A stretch of DNA of 64,000 nucleotides from Pilibacter termitis. GTDB taxonomy: Bacteria > Bacillota > Bacilli > Lactobacillales > Streptococcaceae. Position numbers and translations under genes: made by a program. Position 1 is the stretch's first letter. Each line of letters starts with the position of its first letter. The notes below the pieces were generated by a model. That model made no database searches and had not been told where the DNA came from. It saw only the letters and a program-made list of their open reading frames with translations. Below, one piece after another: positions 49,597-59,755 of the stretch. Location of the stretch: contig NZ_FUXI01000012.1 of the NCBI RefSeq assembly GCF_900167335.1, positions 16,181 to 80,180 on the forward strand, read 5' to 3'.

Positions 49597-50062
49597 AGCT
49601 ATCCAAGATTTCCTTTTGCAAGCCAAACATTTCTTTTTCATCTTCTGGCGTCATATGATCATAGCCATTGATATGCAAAAATCCATGTACTGCAAGGAAA
49701 CCTAATTCCCTTTCATAAGAATGTCCATACTCCTGTGCCTGTTGGCTTGCTCGTTCAATCGAAATCATAATATCGCCTAAATCTCTTGCCTCATCTGGCA
49801 ATTCGTCTAAATCATCAAGAAAAACCTCAAAATCATCTGTGGCGTCTTCTTCAATTGCAAAACTAATCACATCTGTGGGCATATCTTTTCCACGATATTC
49901 TCGGTTAATCGTTTGAATGGCTGCATTATCCATAAACGTTACGCTCATCATTGTGTCTTTCGGCAATTTCAAATAGTCGGCTGCATAATCAAGCAACTTC
50001 TTCGTTTGTTCGATTTGTTCCTCGGTTACTTTATTTGTTTCATCAATTATTGTAAGATCCAT
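49577..50062 (-). CDS. ybeY: Endoribonuclease YbeY
   Basis: 161 aa. The zinc motif HGFLHINGYDH (H-x3-H-x5-H type) is diagnostic. It processes rRNA 3' ends and takes part in ribosome quality control together with Era. GAGGAAG precedes the ATG. It follows phoH by 23 bp and overlaps dgkA, so this is one operon. Confidence 0.94.
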   Translation of the reverse strand: MDLTIIDETNKVTEEQIEQTKKLLDYAADYLKLPKDTMMSVTFMDNAAIQTINREYRGKDMPTDVISFAIEEDATDDFEVFLDDLDELPDEARDLGDIMISIERASQQAQEYGHSYERELGFLAVHGFLHINGYDHMTPEDEKEMFGLQKEILDSYGLKRE

Positions 50063-50085
50063 TGTTCTTCCTCGGTAAATTATCG

Positions 50086-51060
50086 TTATTTATTGACATT
50101 AGAATGTTTCACACTATCCTTTTCATACGCTCGCAAAATCTCCGCGACAACTGGGTGTCGCACGACATCTGTTGTGTCAAAATCAACAAAAGAAATGCGT
50201 GAGATGCCTTTGAGCGTGCGTTCTGCATGAATCAAACCGCTCATTGCTCCTCTTGGCAAATCAATTTGCGAGACATCTCCGTTGACGATCATTTTGGAGT
50301 TGTACCCTAGACGTGTCAAAAACATTTTCATCTGCATGACCGTTGTATTTTGTGCCTCATCTAAAATAACAAACGCATCTTCAAGCGTTCTGCCACGCAT
50401 ATAAGCAAGGGGTGCTATCTCAATCACACCACGCTCCATTAAGCGATTCGTATGCTCTACGCCAAAAATCTGATAAAGAGCGTCATAGACAGGACGAAGA
50501 TAAGGGTCAACTTTTTCCTTTAAATCTCCCGGCAAAAAACCTAGACTTTCGCCCGCCTCCACCGCTGGACGTGTAAGAATAATTCGTTTGACTTCACCAC
50601 GCTTGAGTGCAGAAATCGCCAAAACAACCGCTAAAAATGTCTTTCCCGTACCAGCAGGGCCAATCCCAAAAGCAACGTCATTTTTCTTAATCGCCTCCAC
50701 ATAACGTTTTTGCCCGAGCGTTTTGATACGAATCGGTTTCCCGTGCTGATCTTTGATAATTTCTTCTTCATACATTGCAATAAATTGCTCTAACGTATGA
50801 TTTTTCGCCATTTTCAAAGCACTTACAACATCAGGTGTCGAAATTTTGATTCCACGCCGAATCAACACTTGAAGTGTATCTAAAACCTGTCTAGCACACT
50901 CGGCATTCTCCTCCTCACCCAAAATCTGCACATTTTCTCCACGTGCATGAATGACAAGGGATAATTGTTCTTCTAAAAGTTTAATATGTTTATCTTGATT
51001 GCCAAATAATAATGCTGTATCTTCCGTTATATTCATTAAAATGGAATGTTTTTCCGTCAA
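50086..51060 (-). CDS. phoH: PhoH-like ATPase
   Basis: 324 aa from a TTG with GAGGG upstream; an ATG eight codons later is an alternative. Walker A GIGPAGTGKTFLA and Walker B FVILDEAQNT are typical of the PhoH superfamily 1-related ATPases, with PRGAMSGLIHAE near the end. An N-terminal KH-like region precedes them. It is the first gene of the phoH-ybeY-dgkA-era-recO cluster, implying a role in RNA metabolism. Confidence 0.92.
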   Translation of the reverse strand: MTEKHSILMNITEDTALLFGNQDKHIKLLEEQLSLVIHARGENVQILGEEENAECARQVLDTLQVLIRRGIKISTPDVVSALKMAKNHTLEQFIAMYEEEIIKDQHGKPIRIKTLGQKRYVEAIKKNDVAFGIGPAGTGKTFLAVVLAISALKRGEVKRIILTRPAVEAGESLGFLPGDLKEKVDPYLRPVYDALYQIFGVEHTNRLMERGVIEIAPLAYMRGRTLEDAFVILDEAQNTTVMQMKMFLTRLGYNSKMIVNGDVSQIDLPRGAMSGLIHAERTLKGISRISFVDFDTTDVVRHPVVAEILRAYEKDSVKHSNVNK

Positions 51061-51196
51061 GTATCTATTCCCTCTTTCCTTAATCAGACTCTATTAAAAA
51101 TATTATAACACATTCTTGAGGTTGTTTCTGATTTTCCAAATTCTTTGAGGGTTTCTTAGAAAATAGTTTAGTTTTTTTATTAGGGTATCTCTATAT

Positions 51197-51251
51197 GGTC
51201 ACCTCTAAAAACTAGCTAATTTAGTCTTAAGCGGAGTTTTTAGAGGTGACC
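51197..51251. repeat. Element A, 55-bp palindromic copy
   Basis: GGTCACCTCTAAAAACTAGC and GCGGAGTTTTTAGAGGTGACC, flanked symmetrically by TATAT/ATATA. Next to it (51184..51189) is GGTATC, a second decayed end. Confidence 0.8.
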
Positions 51252-51254
51252 ATA

Positions 51255-51283
51255 TAAAAAAAGTTGGGACGGTTAATCCCAAC
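51255..51283 (-). terminator. Terminator of clpP
   Basis: Minus-strand GTTGGGATTAACCGTCCCAAC followed by seven Ts, just after the clpP stop. Confidence 0.88.
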
Positions 51284-51291
51284 ATCAATTT

Positions 51292-51885
51292 TTATTTCAA
51301 ACTTGAGGCATTTTCCATAACTTCATCAATCAAACCATATTCTTTCGCCTCTTGAGCAGTCATATAATTGTCACGATCTGTATCTTTTTCAATCGTTGCC
51401 AAATCTTGCCCTGTGCGTTCTGAGAGAATGGTGTTCAAACGTTCACGAGTTTTTTTGATATGATCTGCTGCAATCAAAATTTCTGTCGCTTGACCTTGAG
51501 CACCACCAAGCGGTTGGTGAATCATGATTTCAGCATTTGGCAAAGCAAATCGTTTGCCTTTCTCTCCTGCTGTTGCAAGGAAACTTCCCATTGACGCCGC
51601 CATACCAAGCACGATTGTCTGCACATCCGATTTGATAAAATTCATCGTATCATAAATTGCAAGACCTGCCGACACACTTCCGCCTGGTGAATTAATGTAA
51701 AGATAAATATCTTTTTCACTATCTTGAGCATCTAAGAACAAAAGTTGAGCAATCACAGAATTTGCCACATTGTCATCAATAGGACCTGTCAACATAATAA
51801 TGCGGTCTTTCAACAAACGAGAATAAATATCATACGCACGCTCTCCACGACTTGATTGTTCAATCACTGTTGGAACTAAGTTCAT
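51292..51885 (-). CDS. clpP: ATP-dependent Clp protease proteolytic subunit
   Basis: 197 aa from the ATG at 51885 with GGAGG 8 bp upstream; the TTG five codons earlier overlaps that site. The catalytic Ser is in [11 protein letters not shown], His in [10 protein letters not shown] and Asp in the EKDTDRDN segment. Fourteen subunits form the chamber that works with ClpX/ClpC. No CtsR box could be recognised in the upstream sequence. Confidence 0.96.
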   Translation of the reverse strand: MNLVPTVIEQSSRGERAYDIYSRLLKDRIIMLTGPIDDNVANSVIAQLLFLDAQDSEKDIYLYINSPGGSVSAGLAIYDTMNFIKSDVQTIVLGMAASMGSFLATAGEKGKRFALPNAEIMIHQPLGGAQGQATEILIAADHIKKTRERLNTILSERTGQDLATIEKDTDRDNYMTAQEAKEYGLIDEVMENASSLK

Positions 51886-52107
51886 AATAAATTCCTCCAA
51901 AAATAAAATTTTTGCTACTTATAAATTTTACCTTTTATAGATAAAAGATTCAAACTATATACATTTTTATATTTAGGATAAATCGTTTTTAACGGGTATT
52001 TTATAGAAATCCCTTGACTTTTTTATTCCATTTTTATATAAAAGAAATAAGAAGTCTTTGACTTCAAAACTTGAATTGCATCAATTCAAAGAAAGAAAGG
52101 AAAAAAT

Positions 52108-52374
52108 ATGAAAAAAAAGGTATTTCGCAACACTAGCTCTTTTGTTTTTCTAGCTTGGGCATCATTCTCATTGTTTGTTGCTCTTATGCTTATCGGACTT
52201 TATACGCTAAAAGAACCGTTAATGGTGAAAGGCTACTATTTAATGGGAACTGTTGGTATTATCTCTTCTTCTTTTACTGTTTCAAAAGTCATTCGTGACA
52301 ATCAAGAAGATGAAGAAAAGTTTGAACGAATGGCACGTGTTGAAAAAGAACACACAATGCTAGACGAACTGTAA
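52108..52374 (+). CDS. YiaA/YiaB-type two-helix membrane protein
   Basis: 88 aa. Two helices (about residues 11-31 and 41-60) with FVFLAWASFSLFVALMLIGL and KGYYLMGTVGIISSSFTVSKVIRDN match the YiaAB two-helix domain; the KGYYLMG and K-V-I-R-D positions are the conserved ones. The function is unknown. An acidic tail of about 25 residues is cytoplasmic. AAAGGAA precedes the ATG. It is divergent from clpP and has its own terminator. Confidence 0.8.
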   Translation: MKKKVFRNTSSFVFLAWASFSLFVALMLIGLYTLKEPLMVKGYYLMGTVGIISSSFTVSKVIRDNQEDEEKFERMARVEKEHTMLDEL

Positions 52375-52382
52375 ATCTCATA

Positions 52383-52417
52383 AAAAGGCTGGGTGAAAGG
52401 TTTCTCCAGTCTTTTTA
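52383..52417 (+). terminator. Terminator of the two-helix protein gene
   Basis: AAAAAGGCTGG / CCAGTCTTTTT hairpin shortly after the stop codon. Confidence 0.8.
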
Positions 52418-52450
52418 TCTGAAGAAATCAATTGAGTTTACTATTTTACT

Positions 52451-52478
52451 TTGTAACTTTCTACATTTGCGATATAAT
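52451..52478 (+). promoter_or_regulatory. Promoter of the gene at 52532
   Basis: TTGTAA (52451..52456) and TATAAT (52473..52478) with 16-bp spacing; the predicted start lies at a short AGGGTATCC element A-like end. Confidence 0.65.
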
Positions 52479-52531
52479 GGTAAGGGTATCCATAAAAAAC
52501 TATATCCTTATTTGAATTGGAGGAAGAAAAA

Positions 52532-53071
52532 ATGAATTTATCCGTATTACTTTCTGGTTTTTTTGGTGTGGTAATCGGTTGTTTGACCACAGGGTTTGGT
52601 TTTCTGCTTGCAAGAAGATATGACAGGCAGGTGAAACATCGTCAAAGAGAGCTTGAACATCGTGTAAAAGAAATTGACACGCTGAATTTGCTGAATAAAA
52701 AAATTAGTCAAATTTTGCAAAAACGGACATTGCTCATGCCTGATTATGTTAGCTTTGACGTGTTCGATGATGTTCATGTTTCAATTGATGATTATGCGTA
52801 CTTAGAAAGTTTTACCGCACAGAATTTATTTTATTTGCCAAACTATGTTATGGAAGAATTTTTCAAAAATATTTCGCACCGTCGCATCATTCTCTCGCCT
52901 GAGGAAACCGTTCAAATCGGTGGTTACACCTTTAAAAATGGTCGTGTGATTATGGAGCAACTATCAGATGAACTCCAAACGATGATGAATGAGAAAAAAG
53001 CACAACTGAAAAAAATTAGTGCCTTGCCTATCCATATTTTGCGTGACGAAGAATACGAATTTTATAATTAA
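52532..53071 (+). CDS. Conserved-type protein with one membrane helix, unknown function
   Basis: 179 aa from the ATG at 52532 with GGAGG upstream; family not recognised. An N-terminal helix (VLLSGFFGVVIGCLTTGFGFLLA) anchors it. A coiled-coil-prone segment follows (about 27-65), then an acidic globular domain (VSFDVFDDVHVSIDDYAYLESFTAQ...). The overall form resembles an EzrA-like or signalling anchor only superficially. It is a single-gene unit between convergent neighbours. Confidence 0.68.
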   Translation: MNLSVLLSGFFGVVIGCLTTGFGFLLARRYDRQVKHRQRELEHRVKEIDTLNLLNKKISQILQKRTLLMPDYVSFDVFDDVHVSIDDYAYLESFTAQNLFYLPNYVMEEFFKNISHRRIILSPEETVQIGGYTFKNGRVIMEQLSDELQTMMNEKKAQLKKISALPIHILRDEEYEFYN

Positions 53072-53077
53072 TCCCTT

Positions 53078-53114
53078 ATGCTAGTGTGATATTTTATTGC
53101 ACTAGCATTTTTTG
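53078..53114 (+). terminator. Terminator of the gene at 52532
   Basis: ATGCTAGTG / CACTAGCATTTTTTG hairpin 7 bp after the stop codon. Confidence 0.82.
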
Positions 53115-53118
53115 TCAA

Positions 53119-53155
53119 AAAAGACAAAGGATAAACGAGCTATCCTTTGTCTTAC
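53119..53155 (-). terminator. Terminator of secA
   Basis: Minus-strand AAGACAAAGGATAGC...TATCCTTTGTCTTTTTT, immediately after the secA stop. Confidence 0.85.
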
Positions 53156-53159
53156 ATTT

Positions 53160-55706
53160 TTACAAATTACGTCCATGACAATTTTTGAATTTCTTTCCAC
53201 TTCCGCAAGGACAAGGATCATTTCTTCCTACATTTGCGTATGGATTGTCACGATTCGTGATCGGTTTACGTTTTTGGTCAGCACTTACAACTCCTTCACC
53301 TTTTTCAAGTTCAGGGTGTTGTGCCTCACCTGAGGCTACTTGCTCACGCTGTACGTTTTGGTGAATTTGAGCTTTCATGAATAGACGTGTTACTTCGTAC
53401 TCCATTGCACCAATCATGTCCTCAAACATTTTGTACCCTTCTGTTTGATATTCGACAAGCGGGTTGTTTTGACCATACGCACGCAAGCCAACAGACTGAC
53501 GAAGTTGATCCATTTCATCAATGTGATCTGTCCATTTGTTATCCACTACACGAAGAATCACGACTTTTTGGAACTCAAGCACTTGTGCTTCAGATTGAAG
53601 GTGGCTCACTTGTTGTTCGTAAACAGCGACCGCTCTTTCATAAAGGAAAGTTTTGATTTCTTCTGCACTCTTGCCTTCAAGGTCACTTACACGAACATCT
53701 CCTTCATGCACGACAACTGTATCAGCAAAGTTGACAATTCCTTGAAGTTCCCAGTTTGCCTTGTCATCATCTTGTGTATGCGTATCTACCACACGTGAAA
53801 TCGTGCGTTCCACCATCGCCAAGATAACCTCACGCAAATCTTTTTCACCTGTAATCACTTCATAACGTTGCCCGTAGATAACTTCACGCTGTTCACGCAA
53901 CACATCATCATATTGCAAGACATTTTTACGTGTATCGTAGTTGTTTCCTTCTACACGTTTTTGTGCAGATTCTACTTGACGTGTCAACATTTTCGATTGG
54001 ATAACTGTTTCATCTTCTTCAAGTTTCATCATGTCAAGCATTTTCTTGATACGCTCACTACCAAAGCGACGCATTAAGTCATCTTCAAGTGAAAGATAGA
54101 ATTGAGAAACTCCAGGGTCTCCTTGACGACCTGAACGTCCACGCAACTGATTGTCAATACGACGTGATTCATGACGTTCCGTACCAATTACCGCAAGTCC
54201 ACCAAGTTCTTTCACACCAATACCAAGTTTAATATCCGTACCACGACCAGCCATATTGGTCGCAATTGTTACCGCACCTTTTTGCCCTGCATTCATGATA
54301 ATGTCTGCTTCTTTAAAGTGGTTTTTCGCATTCAACACTTCATGCGGTACACCTTCTCTTGCAAGCATTTGGCTAAGCATTTCACTCGTTTCAACAGCAA
54401 CAGTACCAACAAGAATTGGCTGTCCTTCACGATGACGGTTTTTAATATCTTCGACTACTGCGTTAAATTTAGAACGCAACGTAGGATAAAGCAAGTCTGC
54501 ATGGTCAATACGCATAATCGGACGGTTTGTTGGAATCGGTGTAACCTGCATATTATAAATTTCACGAAATTCTTCTTCTTCGGTTTTCGCCGTCCCTGTC
54601 ATCCCTGCCAATTTTTTATACATACGGAAGTAGTTCTGGAAAGTAATGGTCGCCATTGTCTTAGATTCATCTTCGATTTCAACGCCTTCTTTTGCCTCAA
54701 TCGCTTGGTGCAATCCATCAGAGTAACGACGTCCATCCATGATACGACCTGTAAATTGGTCTACAATCATGACTTTTCCTTCTTGTACCACATAATCCTT
54801 GTCAAGCTCCATAATGAAGTTTGCACGAAGTGATTGGTCTAAGTGGTGTGTCAAAGCTGTATTTTCCAAGTCATACAAGTTTTCCAAACGGAAATGTTCT
54901 TCTGCCTTGTCAATTCCGCTTTCTGTCAAACCAATTGTTTTCGATTGAATGTCAATGGTATAATCTTCATCACGCAAACCTTTGACAAATGTATCTACAC
55001 GTGTATACATTGCTGTTGATTGTTCCGCCTGACCAGAGATAATCAATGGTGTACGTGCCTCATCGACTAAAATCGAGTCTACTTCATCGACTAAAGCAAA
55101 GTTGAGCGGACGTTGTACCATTTGATTTTGGTAAACCACCATGTTGTCACGCAAATAGTCAAATCCAAGTTCATTATTCGTAGAATATGTGATGTCACAC
55201 GCATACGCTGCACGTTTTTCTTCTGGTGTTTTTGAGGCAATATTGAGTCCTACTGTCAAACCAAGCCAGTTGTATAATTCACCCATTTCACTGGCATCAC
55301 GTGTTGCCAAGTATTCATTGACCGTTACAACGTGTACCCCTTTACCTTCTAAAGCGTTGAGATAAACTGGCATTGTCGCAGTTAAGGTTTTCCCTTCACC
55401 TGTACGCATTTCTGGAATATCTCCGTCATGCAAAACAATGCCCCCCATGATTTGCACGTGGTATGGGTACAAGCCAAGCACACGTTTTGCCGCCTCACGA
55501 ACGACCGCAAATGCCTCAGGTAACAATTCATCTAGCGTTGCACCATTTTGCAAACGATTTTTCAATTCTGGTGTTTTTGCCTGTAATTCTTCATCTGTTA
55601 AATTTTCCATTGTCTGAGCAAAAGCCTCTACCTTTGCAGCAGTTTTGTCAAGACGACGAAGCTCACGCTTGTCATTCTCAATCATTTTACGAACAATATT
55701 CGTCAT
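53160..55706 (-). CDS. secA: Preprotein translocase ATPase SecA
   Basis: 848 aa. It drives protein export through SecYEG. Walker [16 protein letters not shown]-like [20 protein letters not shown], motif [15 protein letters not shown] and the C-terminal zinc site [16 protein letters not shown] are all present, so the gene is complete. AAAGGAAAG precedes the ATG. In many Firmicutes prfB follows secA; here the next gene downstream is convergent, so that link is broken. Confidence 0.97.
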   Translation of the reverse strand: MTNIVRKMIENDKRELRRLDKTAAKVEAFAQTMENLTDEELQAKTPELKNRLQNGATLDELLPEAFAVVREAAKRVLGLYPYHVQIMGGIVLHDGDIPEMRTGEGKTLTATMPVYLNALEGKGVHVVTVNEYLATRDASEMGELYNWLGLTVGLNIASKTPEEKRAAYACDITYSTNNELGFDYLRDNMVVYQNQMVQRPLNFALVDEVDSILVDEARTPLIISGQAEQSTAMYTRVDTFVKGLRDEDYTIDIQSKTIGLTESGIDKAEEHFRLENLYDLENTALTHHLDQSLRANFIMELDKDYVVQEGKVMIVDQFTGRIMDGRRYSDGLHQAIEAKEGVEIEDESKTMATITFQNYFRMYKKLAGMTGTAKTEEEEFREIYNMQVTPIPTNRPIMRIDHADLLYPTLRSKFNAVVEDIKNRHREGQPILVGTVAVETSEMLSQMLAREGVPHEVLNAKNHFKEADIIMNAGQKGAVTIATNMAGRGTDIKLGIGVKELGGLAVIGTERHESRRIDNQLRGRSGRQGDPGVSQFYLSLEDDLMRRFGSERIKKMLDMMKLEEDETVIQSKMLTRQVESAQKRVEGNNYDTRKNVLQYDDVLREQREVIYGQRYEVITGEKDLREVILAMVERTISRVVDTHTQDDDKANWELQGIVNFADTVVVHEGDVRVSDLEGKSAEEIKTFLYERAVAVYEQQVSHLQSEAQVLEFQKVVILRVVDNKWTDHIDEMDQLRQSVGLRAYGQNNPLVEYQTEGYKMFEDMIGAMEYEVTRLFMKAQIHQNVQREQVASGEAQHPELEKGEGVVSADQKRKPITNRDNPYANVGRNDPCPCGSGKKFKNCHGRNL

Positions 55707-55910
55707 TTTTTCTTTCCTTTCAAAACTTTATTCTATTTTTTATTTCATTCTTATGTGGAGAATATCGAGTCTATTCAACCAAAAATTATTCTACTCCTTG
55801 TTTGGCTGAATACTACCAGTTCAACATTAACATCTACTGATTGTTAACTTGAATAGTAAAATAAACTACGCAACTTCTATTATAGCAAAAACAACGAGAA
55901 AATTGTATTC

Positions 55911-57128
55911 TTAGCTTAGAAACTCCAATTTTTTCTGCGAAAAATTAAGTAATTCTTGTTTTTTGTTGTCAATTTCCCCTAAAAGAACATTCTTTTCAAG
56001 TTCATCTAATAATTTGCCTAGCCATTTTCCTTGTCGCATTTCCGTTAACTGAAGTAAATCAGCACCTGTCACTGCCAAATCTGCCTTAGAATGAATGGGA
56101 AGTTGCTTGTGCATTTCTCTACTTTTTGCCACGTCATACGGAAGGGAGAAAAATCCTAGAAGTTCTTCAACAAAAGAAGCCTCCTCCTCACTCAAAGAAT
56201 AAAGCGTTAATGCCGACCATTCTTGATTTTTTCTATGTCGCAAACCTTGCAAAATATTGCTTGTCTCTTTTATCACTTGATTACTTTCTTTCCATTTCTT
56301 CAAGAAACGTCTGACCTCATCCGATTCTTTTTCTAGCATAAAGAGCAACAATGCCCACATCTGCCCCTCACTTTGAAGAGAGTTTTCTTCTAATGTCAAA
56401 AATTGTTCAAGAGCCTCTCGTGAACTTTCAGACAATGCTGGAACGTATAAAAAAGCATTTGTTTCAAGAAAATAACGTAACCCTCGTTTCCAATGTTTAC
56501 TCATCATCATTTTGACAAACTCCGCTAAAATACGTTCTACCGATATTTTCTCTAACAGAAAAACATTTTCCTCAATCGCCAAAAGCGTTTCTTTTTCAAT
56601 TTCAAAGTCAAGCTGACTTGCAAAACGAAAGGCTCGCATCATTCGCAAAGCATCCTCGTGAAATCTTTCTTTTGGCACTCCGACTGCACGTATCACTCTA
56701 TTTTCCAAATCTTTCTCGCCCTCAAAGTTATCCACTAACTCACCAGTTTGCTCCAATGCAAGAGCGTTGATCGTGAAATCTCTCCGTCTCAAATCTTCTT
56801 CAAGCGTGCGAACAAACGTTACCTCATCTGGTCTGCGATAGTCTTGATAAGTACCTTCTGTACGAAAAGTGGTGATTTCATAATTTTCCTCCTCGCACAA
56901 AACCAGCACTGTACCATGTTCAATGCCGACATCTATCGTTTTTGGAAAAATTTGCTTGATTTCCTCTGGATACGCACTTGTAGCAATATCTACATCGTGA
57001 ATTTCCACACCAAGCAGTGCATCACGCACACTTCCACCAACAAAATACGCTAAAAAACCTGCATTTTCTATTTTTTTGATCACAGGCAATGCCCGCATAA
57101 ATTCTTTGGGAATTTGTTTGAATTTCAT
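55911..57128 (-). CDS. cca: CCA-adding tRNA nucleotidyltransferase
   Basis: 405 aa from the ATG at 57128 with GAAGGTGA upstream. Class II enzyme: GGSVRDALLG and DVDIATSA supply the catalytic carboxylates, RRDFTINALAL follows, then the EDALRMMRAFRFASQLDFEI helix. It completes tRNA 3' CCA ends. It starts 10 bp after the mazG-like stop, and the mazG-cca pairing is conserved in Firmicutes. Confidence 0.94.
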   Translation of the reverse strand: MKFKQIPKEFMRALPVIKKIENAGFLAYFVGGSVRDALLGVEIHDVDIATSAYPEEIKQIFPKTIDVGIEHGTVLVLCEEENYEITTFRTEGTYQDYRRPDEVTFVRTLEEDLRRRDFTINALALEQTGELVDNFEGEKDLENRVIRAVGVPKERFHEDALRMMRAFRFASQLDFEIEKETLLAIEENVFLLEKISVERILAEFVKMMMSKHWKRGLRYFLETNAFLYVPALSESSREALEQFLTLEENSLQSEGQMWALLLFMLEKESDEVRRFLKKWKESNQVIKETSNILQGLRHRKNQEWSALTLYSLSEEEASFVEELLGFFSLPYDVAKSREMHKQLPIHSKADLAVTGADLLQLTEMRQGKWLGKLLDELEKNVLLGEIDNKKQELLNFSQKKLEFLS

Positions 57129-57138
57129 TCGTTCACCT

Positions 57139-57510
57139 TCATTCATTTTCAAAAGCTGAGGTTTCCTCATCTACACGCTCAAAGCGATAAGTATCCCTTT
57201 TGTAAAATTTTTCCATATTTTTCTCAAAAGTATCGGTCAAATCAATGTTTAGCGAATTTGCCAAAAGCATGACCACCACGAGAACATCTCCTAATTCCTC
57301 TGAGATACTTCCATTTGGTTCGTTTTCTTTCTTTTGTTTTTCACCATAAACGTGCATAACTTCACGAGAAAGTTCACCTACTTCTTCGCTCATGCGTACC
57401 ATTTGACTCATCGGCGGAAAATAACCCTTTTTAAATTGGGCGATATAATCATCTAACTCGACTTGCATTTCTTTAAGTGTTTTTTCTTGAAAATTACTGA
57501 AATCTTTCAT
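57139..57510 (-). CDS. MazG-like nucleotide pyrophosphohydrolase (YpjD type)
   Basis: 123 aa. The all-alpha NTP-PPase motif is seen as SEEVGELSREV (EExxE) and EELGDVLVVVMLLAN (ExxD). These enzymes hydrolyse noncanonical or excess NTPs. The gene lies in front of cca and behind the yitT-like gene, matching the ypjD neighbourhood. AAGGAG precedes the ATG. Confidence 0.88.
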   Translation of the reverse strand: MKDFSNFQEKTLKEMQVELDDYIAQFKKGYFPPMSQMVRMSEEVGELSREVMHVYGEKQKKENEPNGSISEELGDVLVVVMLLANSLNIDLTDTFEKNMEKFYKRDTYRFERVDEETSAFENE

Positions 57511-57541
57511 CTGTCTCTCCTTGAAATCTTTAAGAATACCT

Positions 57542-58429
57542 CTAAGATTTTTTTAAATTTAGCAAGGATTTCTTCCGCCTTTCGTAAGTAAAGCCTTCGC
57601 CAATCGCCTCATGAACATTAATAACCGAGATAAATGCACGATCATCAAATTCTTCTAGTATCATCCGTTTCACTTCCATAATTTCTCGTGGGCTAAGGAC
57701 GATATAAATAATCTTCTTCTCCTCACCAGAAAAAGCACCCTCACCATCTAAAAATGTCACACCACGATCTAAAAGTTTCATGACTTCCTCTGCAATTTTC
57801 TCACTTTCCTGCGAAATAATCAACATTCCACGCACTGTGTAACCACCACTTGTTATCCCTTCAACCACACGAGAAAAGACAAAACTAGCAATTAGCGTAT
57901 ACATCATGTGTTGAATGTCTATATAAATAAGCGAACTTGTCAATACAAATATATCAAAAATAAAGAGTGAACGCCCCATCCCCATGCCGATATGCTTTTC
58001 CACAATTCGTGCAACAATATCTGCACCTCCAGTCGTGCCACCAACACGATAGACCAATCCACTTCCCACACCAGCAGCAAGCCCTGCGAGGAGACTGGCA
58101 ATAAGCATATCATGCTCAACATTTAACTCTAAGGGGATTTTTTGCCAAATCCACAAAAAAATCGACAGCGAAACCGTTCCAGTTACAGTGTACCAAAAAC
58201 TCCGTTTTCCCAAAATTTTCCCACCAAGCAAAATCAAGGGGATATTGAGGATAAGCGAGGAATACGCAGGATTAATATGAAAAACTGCACGCAAAATCAG
58301 CGTAATCCCAGTCAATCCACCCTCCGCCAAATGATTAGCGATATTCAAATACACTAAACCGAATGCGTAAATCGCTGTTCCTATTACCATTATCAAAATA
58401 TCTGTGGGATAATGCCGTTTGTCTTCCAT
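57542..58429 (-). CDS. YitT-family membrane protein with DUF2179 domain
   Basis: 295 aa. Five to six membrane helices cover about residues 10-200 (AEGGLTGITLILRAVF and GSGLVYRVGGTTGGADIVARI are family blocks). A soluble C-terminal DUF2179 domain of about 80 residues follows (VTFLDGEGAFSGEEKKIIYIVLSPREI). The function is unknown. AAAGGAGG sits directly before the ATG and an element B copy ends at that site. Confidence 0.88.
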   Translation of the reverse strand: MEDKRHYPTDILIMVIGTAIYAFGLVYLNIANHLAEGGLTGITLILRAVFHINPAYSSLILNIPLILLGGKILGKRSFWYTVTGTVSLSIFLWIWQKIPLELNVEHDMLIASLLAGLAAGVGSGLVYRVGGTTGGADIVARIVEKHIGMGMGRSLFIFDIFVLTSSLIYIDIQHMMYTLIASFVFSRVVEGITSGGYTVRGMLIISQESEKIAEEVMKLLDRGVTFLDGEGAFSGEEKKIIYIVLSPREIMEVKRMILEEFDDRAFISVINVHEAIGEGFTYERRKKSLLNLKKS

Positions 58430-58441
58430 TATTGACCTCCT

Positions 58442-58625
58442 TTGGTTAACTGTGAGGGGCAGAAGTCTGGTGGCTGTTCACAGTGCCGCTCGAAACTAAA
58501 GTTTCGATGCTAGTCTTTCAAGAATCTTTGATTCTTAGAAAGACTGTATGCGAAACGAAGTGTAGCAGTATATGAACGGCACGGTTCACTGCCACAGACT
58601 TCTAACCGCCCCTCTTCGCTTTTCT
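58442..58625 (+). repeat. Element B, long copy in front of the yitT-like gene
   Basis: TTGGTTAACTGTGAGGGGC to CTCTTCGCTTTTCTT. Arms AGAAGTCTGGTGGC / GCCACAGACTTCT and GTGCCG / CGGCAC, with the inner CTTTCAAGAATC / GATTCTTAGAAAG hairpin of the long form. Differences from 42074..42256 in the inner arms are compensated (GTGCCG/CGGCAC versus GTGTCG/CGACAC). Confidence 0.82.
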
Positions 58626-58631
58626 TTTAAT

Positions 58632-58655
58632 AAAAAAGCGGACTGGTTGTCCGCT
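58632..58655 (-). terminator. Terminator of degV
   Basis: Minus-strand AGCGGACAACCAGTCCGCTTTTTT, a compact GC-rich hairpin with a T tract, 110 bp after the degV stop. Confidence 0.82.
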
Positions 58656-58765
58656 CGGGTTTGGCAATTCATTTTAGAGTTTTTTATACTCTTGCCTAAT
58701 CGCTGAGGCTTTTTTATCGTTCTCTTTTTGCCTTACCGTAATCCCATTTCCCAAAAATAATACTA

Positions 58766-59617
58766 CTATTTTTGTGTTACAATCCCAAAACCTATTGCTT
58801 TATCTCCCAAATGTGTGCCAATAACAGGTCCAAATGTCGCAATTCCAATCTCTTGATTGGGAAGTTTTTCAAGTAAATTTTCACGAATTTCTTTAGCTCT
58901 TGTTAAATTATTAGAATGAATGATGTCAATATATACTTGTGAACCAAATTCTTCGTGTTTTTCTTCTACTAATTCTTCTATCCGACTAAATGCTTTTGTT
59001 GAAGTTCTCACTTTTTCAGAAAGTTCAATTTGCCCATCTTCAAAAGTTAAAATCGGTTTGATTTTTAGTAGACCTCCGATAATCGCTACACCATTGTGCA
59101 AGCGACCGCCACGCACTAAATAATCCAAATCGTCTACAATCATATATGCTTTCGTGTGCTTACGCATTCGCTCAAGCTTGTTTAGGATTTCTTCGACTGT
59201 TTTATTTTCCTGCGACATTTTCACTGCTACATCTACCATGTGCCCCATTGGGGTAGAGGTAATTTTCGAGTCAAACAAATGAATATCCAAATTTTCTACC
59301 ACATCAGAAATCGTCGCTACATTTCGCAAAAATCCCGAAATTCCACTAGATAAATGAATAGCAATAATTTTTTCAAACCCTTTTGCCTGAATTTCTTGAT
59401 ACAACTCAATCACTTCACCTAAAGACGGTTGACTTGTCGTTGGAAATGAGCTAGAAGTCTTGATACGTTCAAAAAATTCCGCCTCATTAATTTCTACACC
59501 CTCGCTATATGCTTCTCCGTCCAAAACAACAGGGATTGGTAAAACAAATAGATTGCCTTGGTTTTTCGTTTCCTCAGACAGCACTGCTGTACTATCTGTT
59601 ACGATTGCAATTTTCAT
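58766..59617 (-). CDS. DegV family fatty-acid-binding protein
   Basis: 283 aa. The start KIAIVTDSTAVLSEE and the TSSSFPTTSQPSLGEV and LDYLVRGGRLHNG blocks are family hallmarks. DegV/FakB proteins bind a fatty acid and present it to the FakA kinase for phosphorylation. fakA is not adjacent; several degV paralogues are usual in this group. GGAGGTG precedes the ATG. Confidence 0.9.
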   Translation of the reverse strand: MKIAIVTDSTAVLSEETKNQGNLFVLPIPVVLDGEAYSEGVEINEAEFFERIKTSSSFPTTSQPSLGEVIELYQEIQAKGFEKIIAIHLSSGISGFLRNVATISDVVENLDIHLFDSKITSTPMGHMVDVAVKMSQENKTVEEILNKLERMRKHTKAYMIVDDLDYLVRGGRLHNGVAIIGGLLKIKPILTFEDGQIELSEKVRTSTKAFSRIEELVEEKHEEFGSQVYIDIIHSNNLTRAKEIRENLLEKLPNQEIGIATFGPVIGTHLGDKAIGFGIVTQK

Positions 59618-59705
59618 GCTACACCTCCGTTTATACTATTTCTACTCCAAAATATTTTAGAGCGGAAACAGTATTAGAAATTCCATTTTAACATAGTTTT
59701 TGAAT

Positions 59706-59735
59706 AAAAAACAGAGAGATTGGAAAATCTCCCTG
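59706..59735 (-). terminator. Terminator of the LCP gene
   Basis: Minus-strand CAGGGAGATTTTCCAATCTCTCTG followed by a T run, 20 bp after the LCP stop. Confidence 0.78.
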
Positions 59736-59755
59736 CAAGCTTAACAAATGAACAC

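Noticed and set aside
51901..52107. CtsR operator in front of clpP
   Set aside because: No tandem GGTCAAA-type heptads could be found in the region.
53445..54833. Long plus-strand frames opposite secA
   Set aside because: Shadow frames of a highly expressed conserved gene; no starts or domains.
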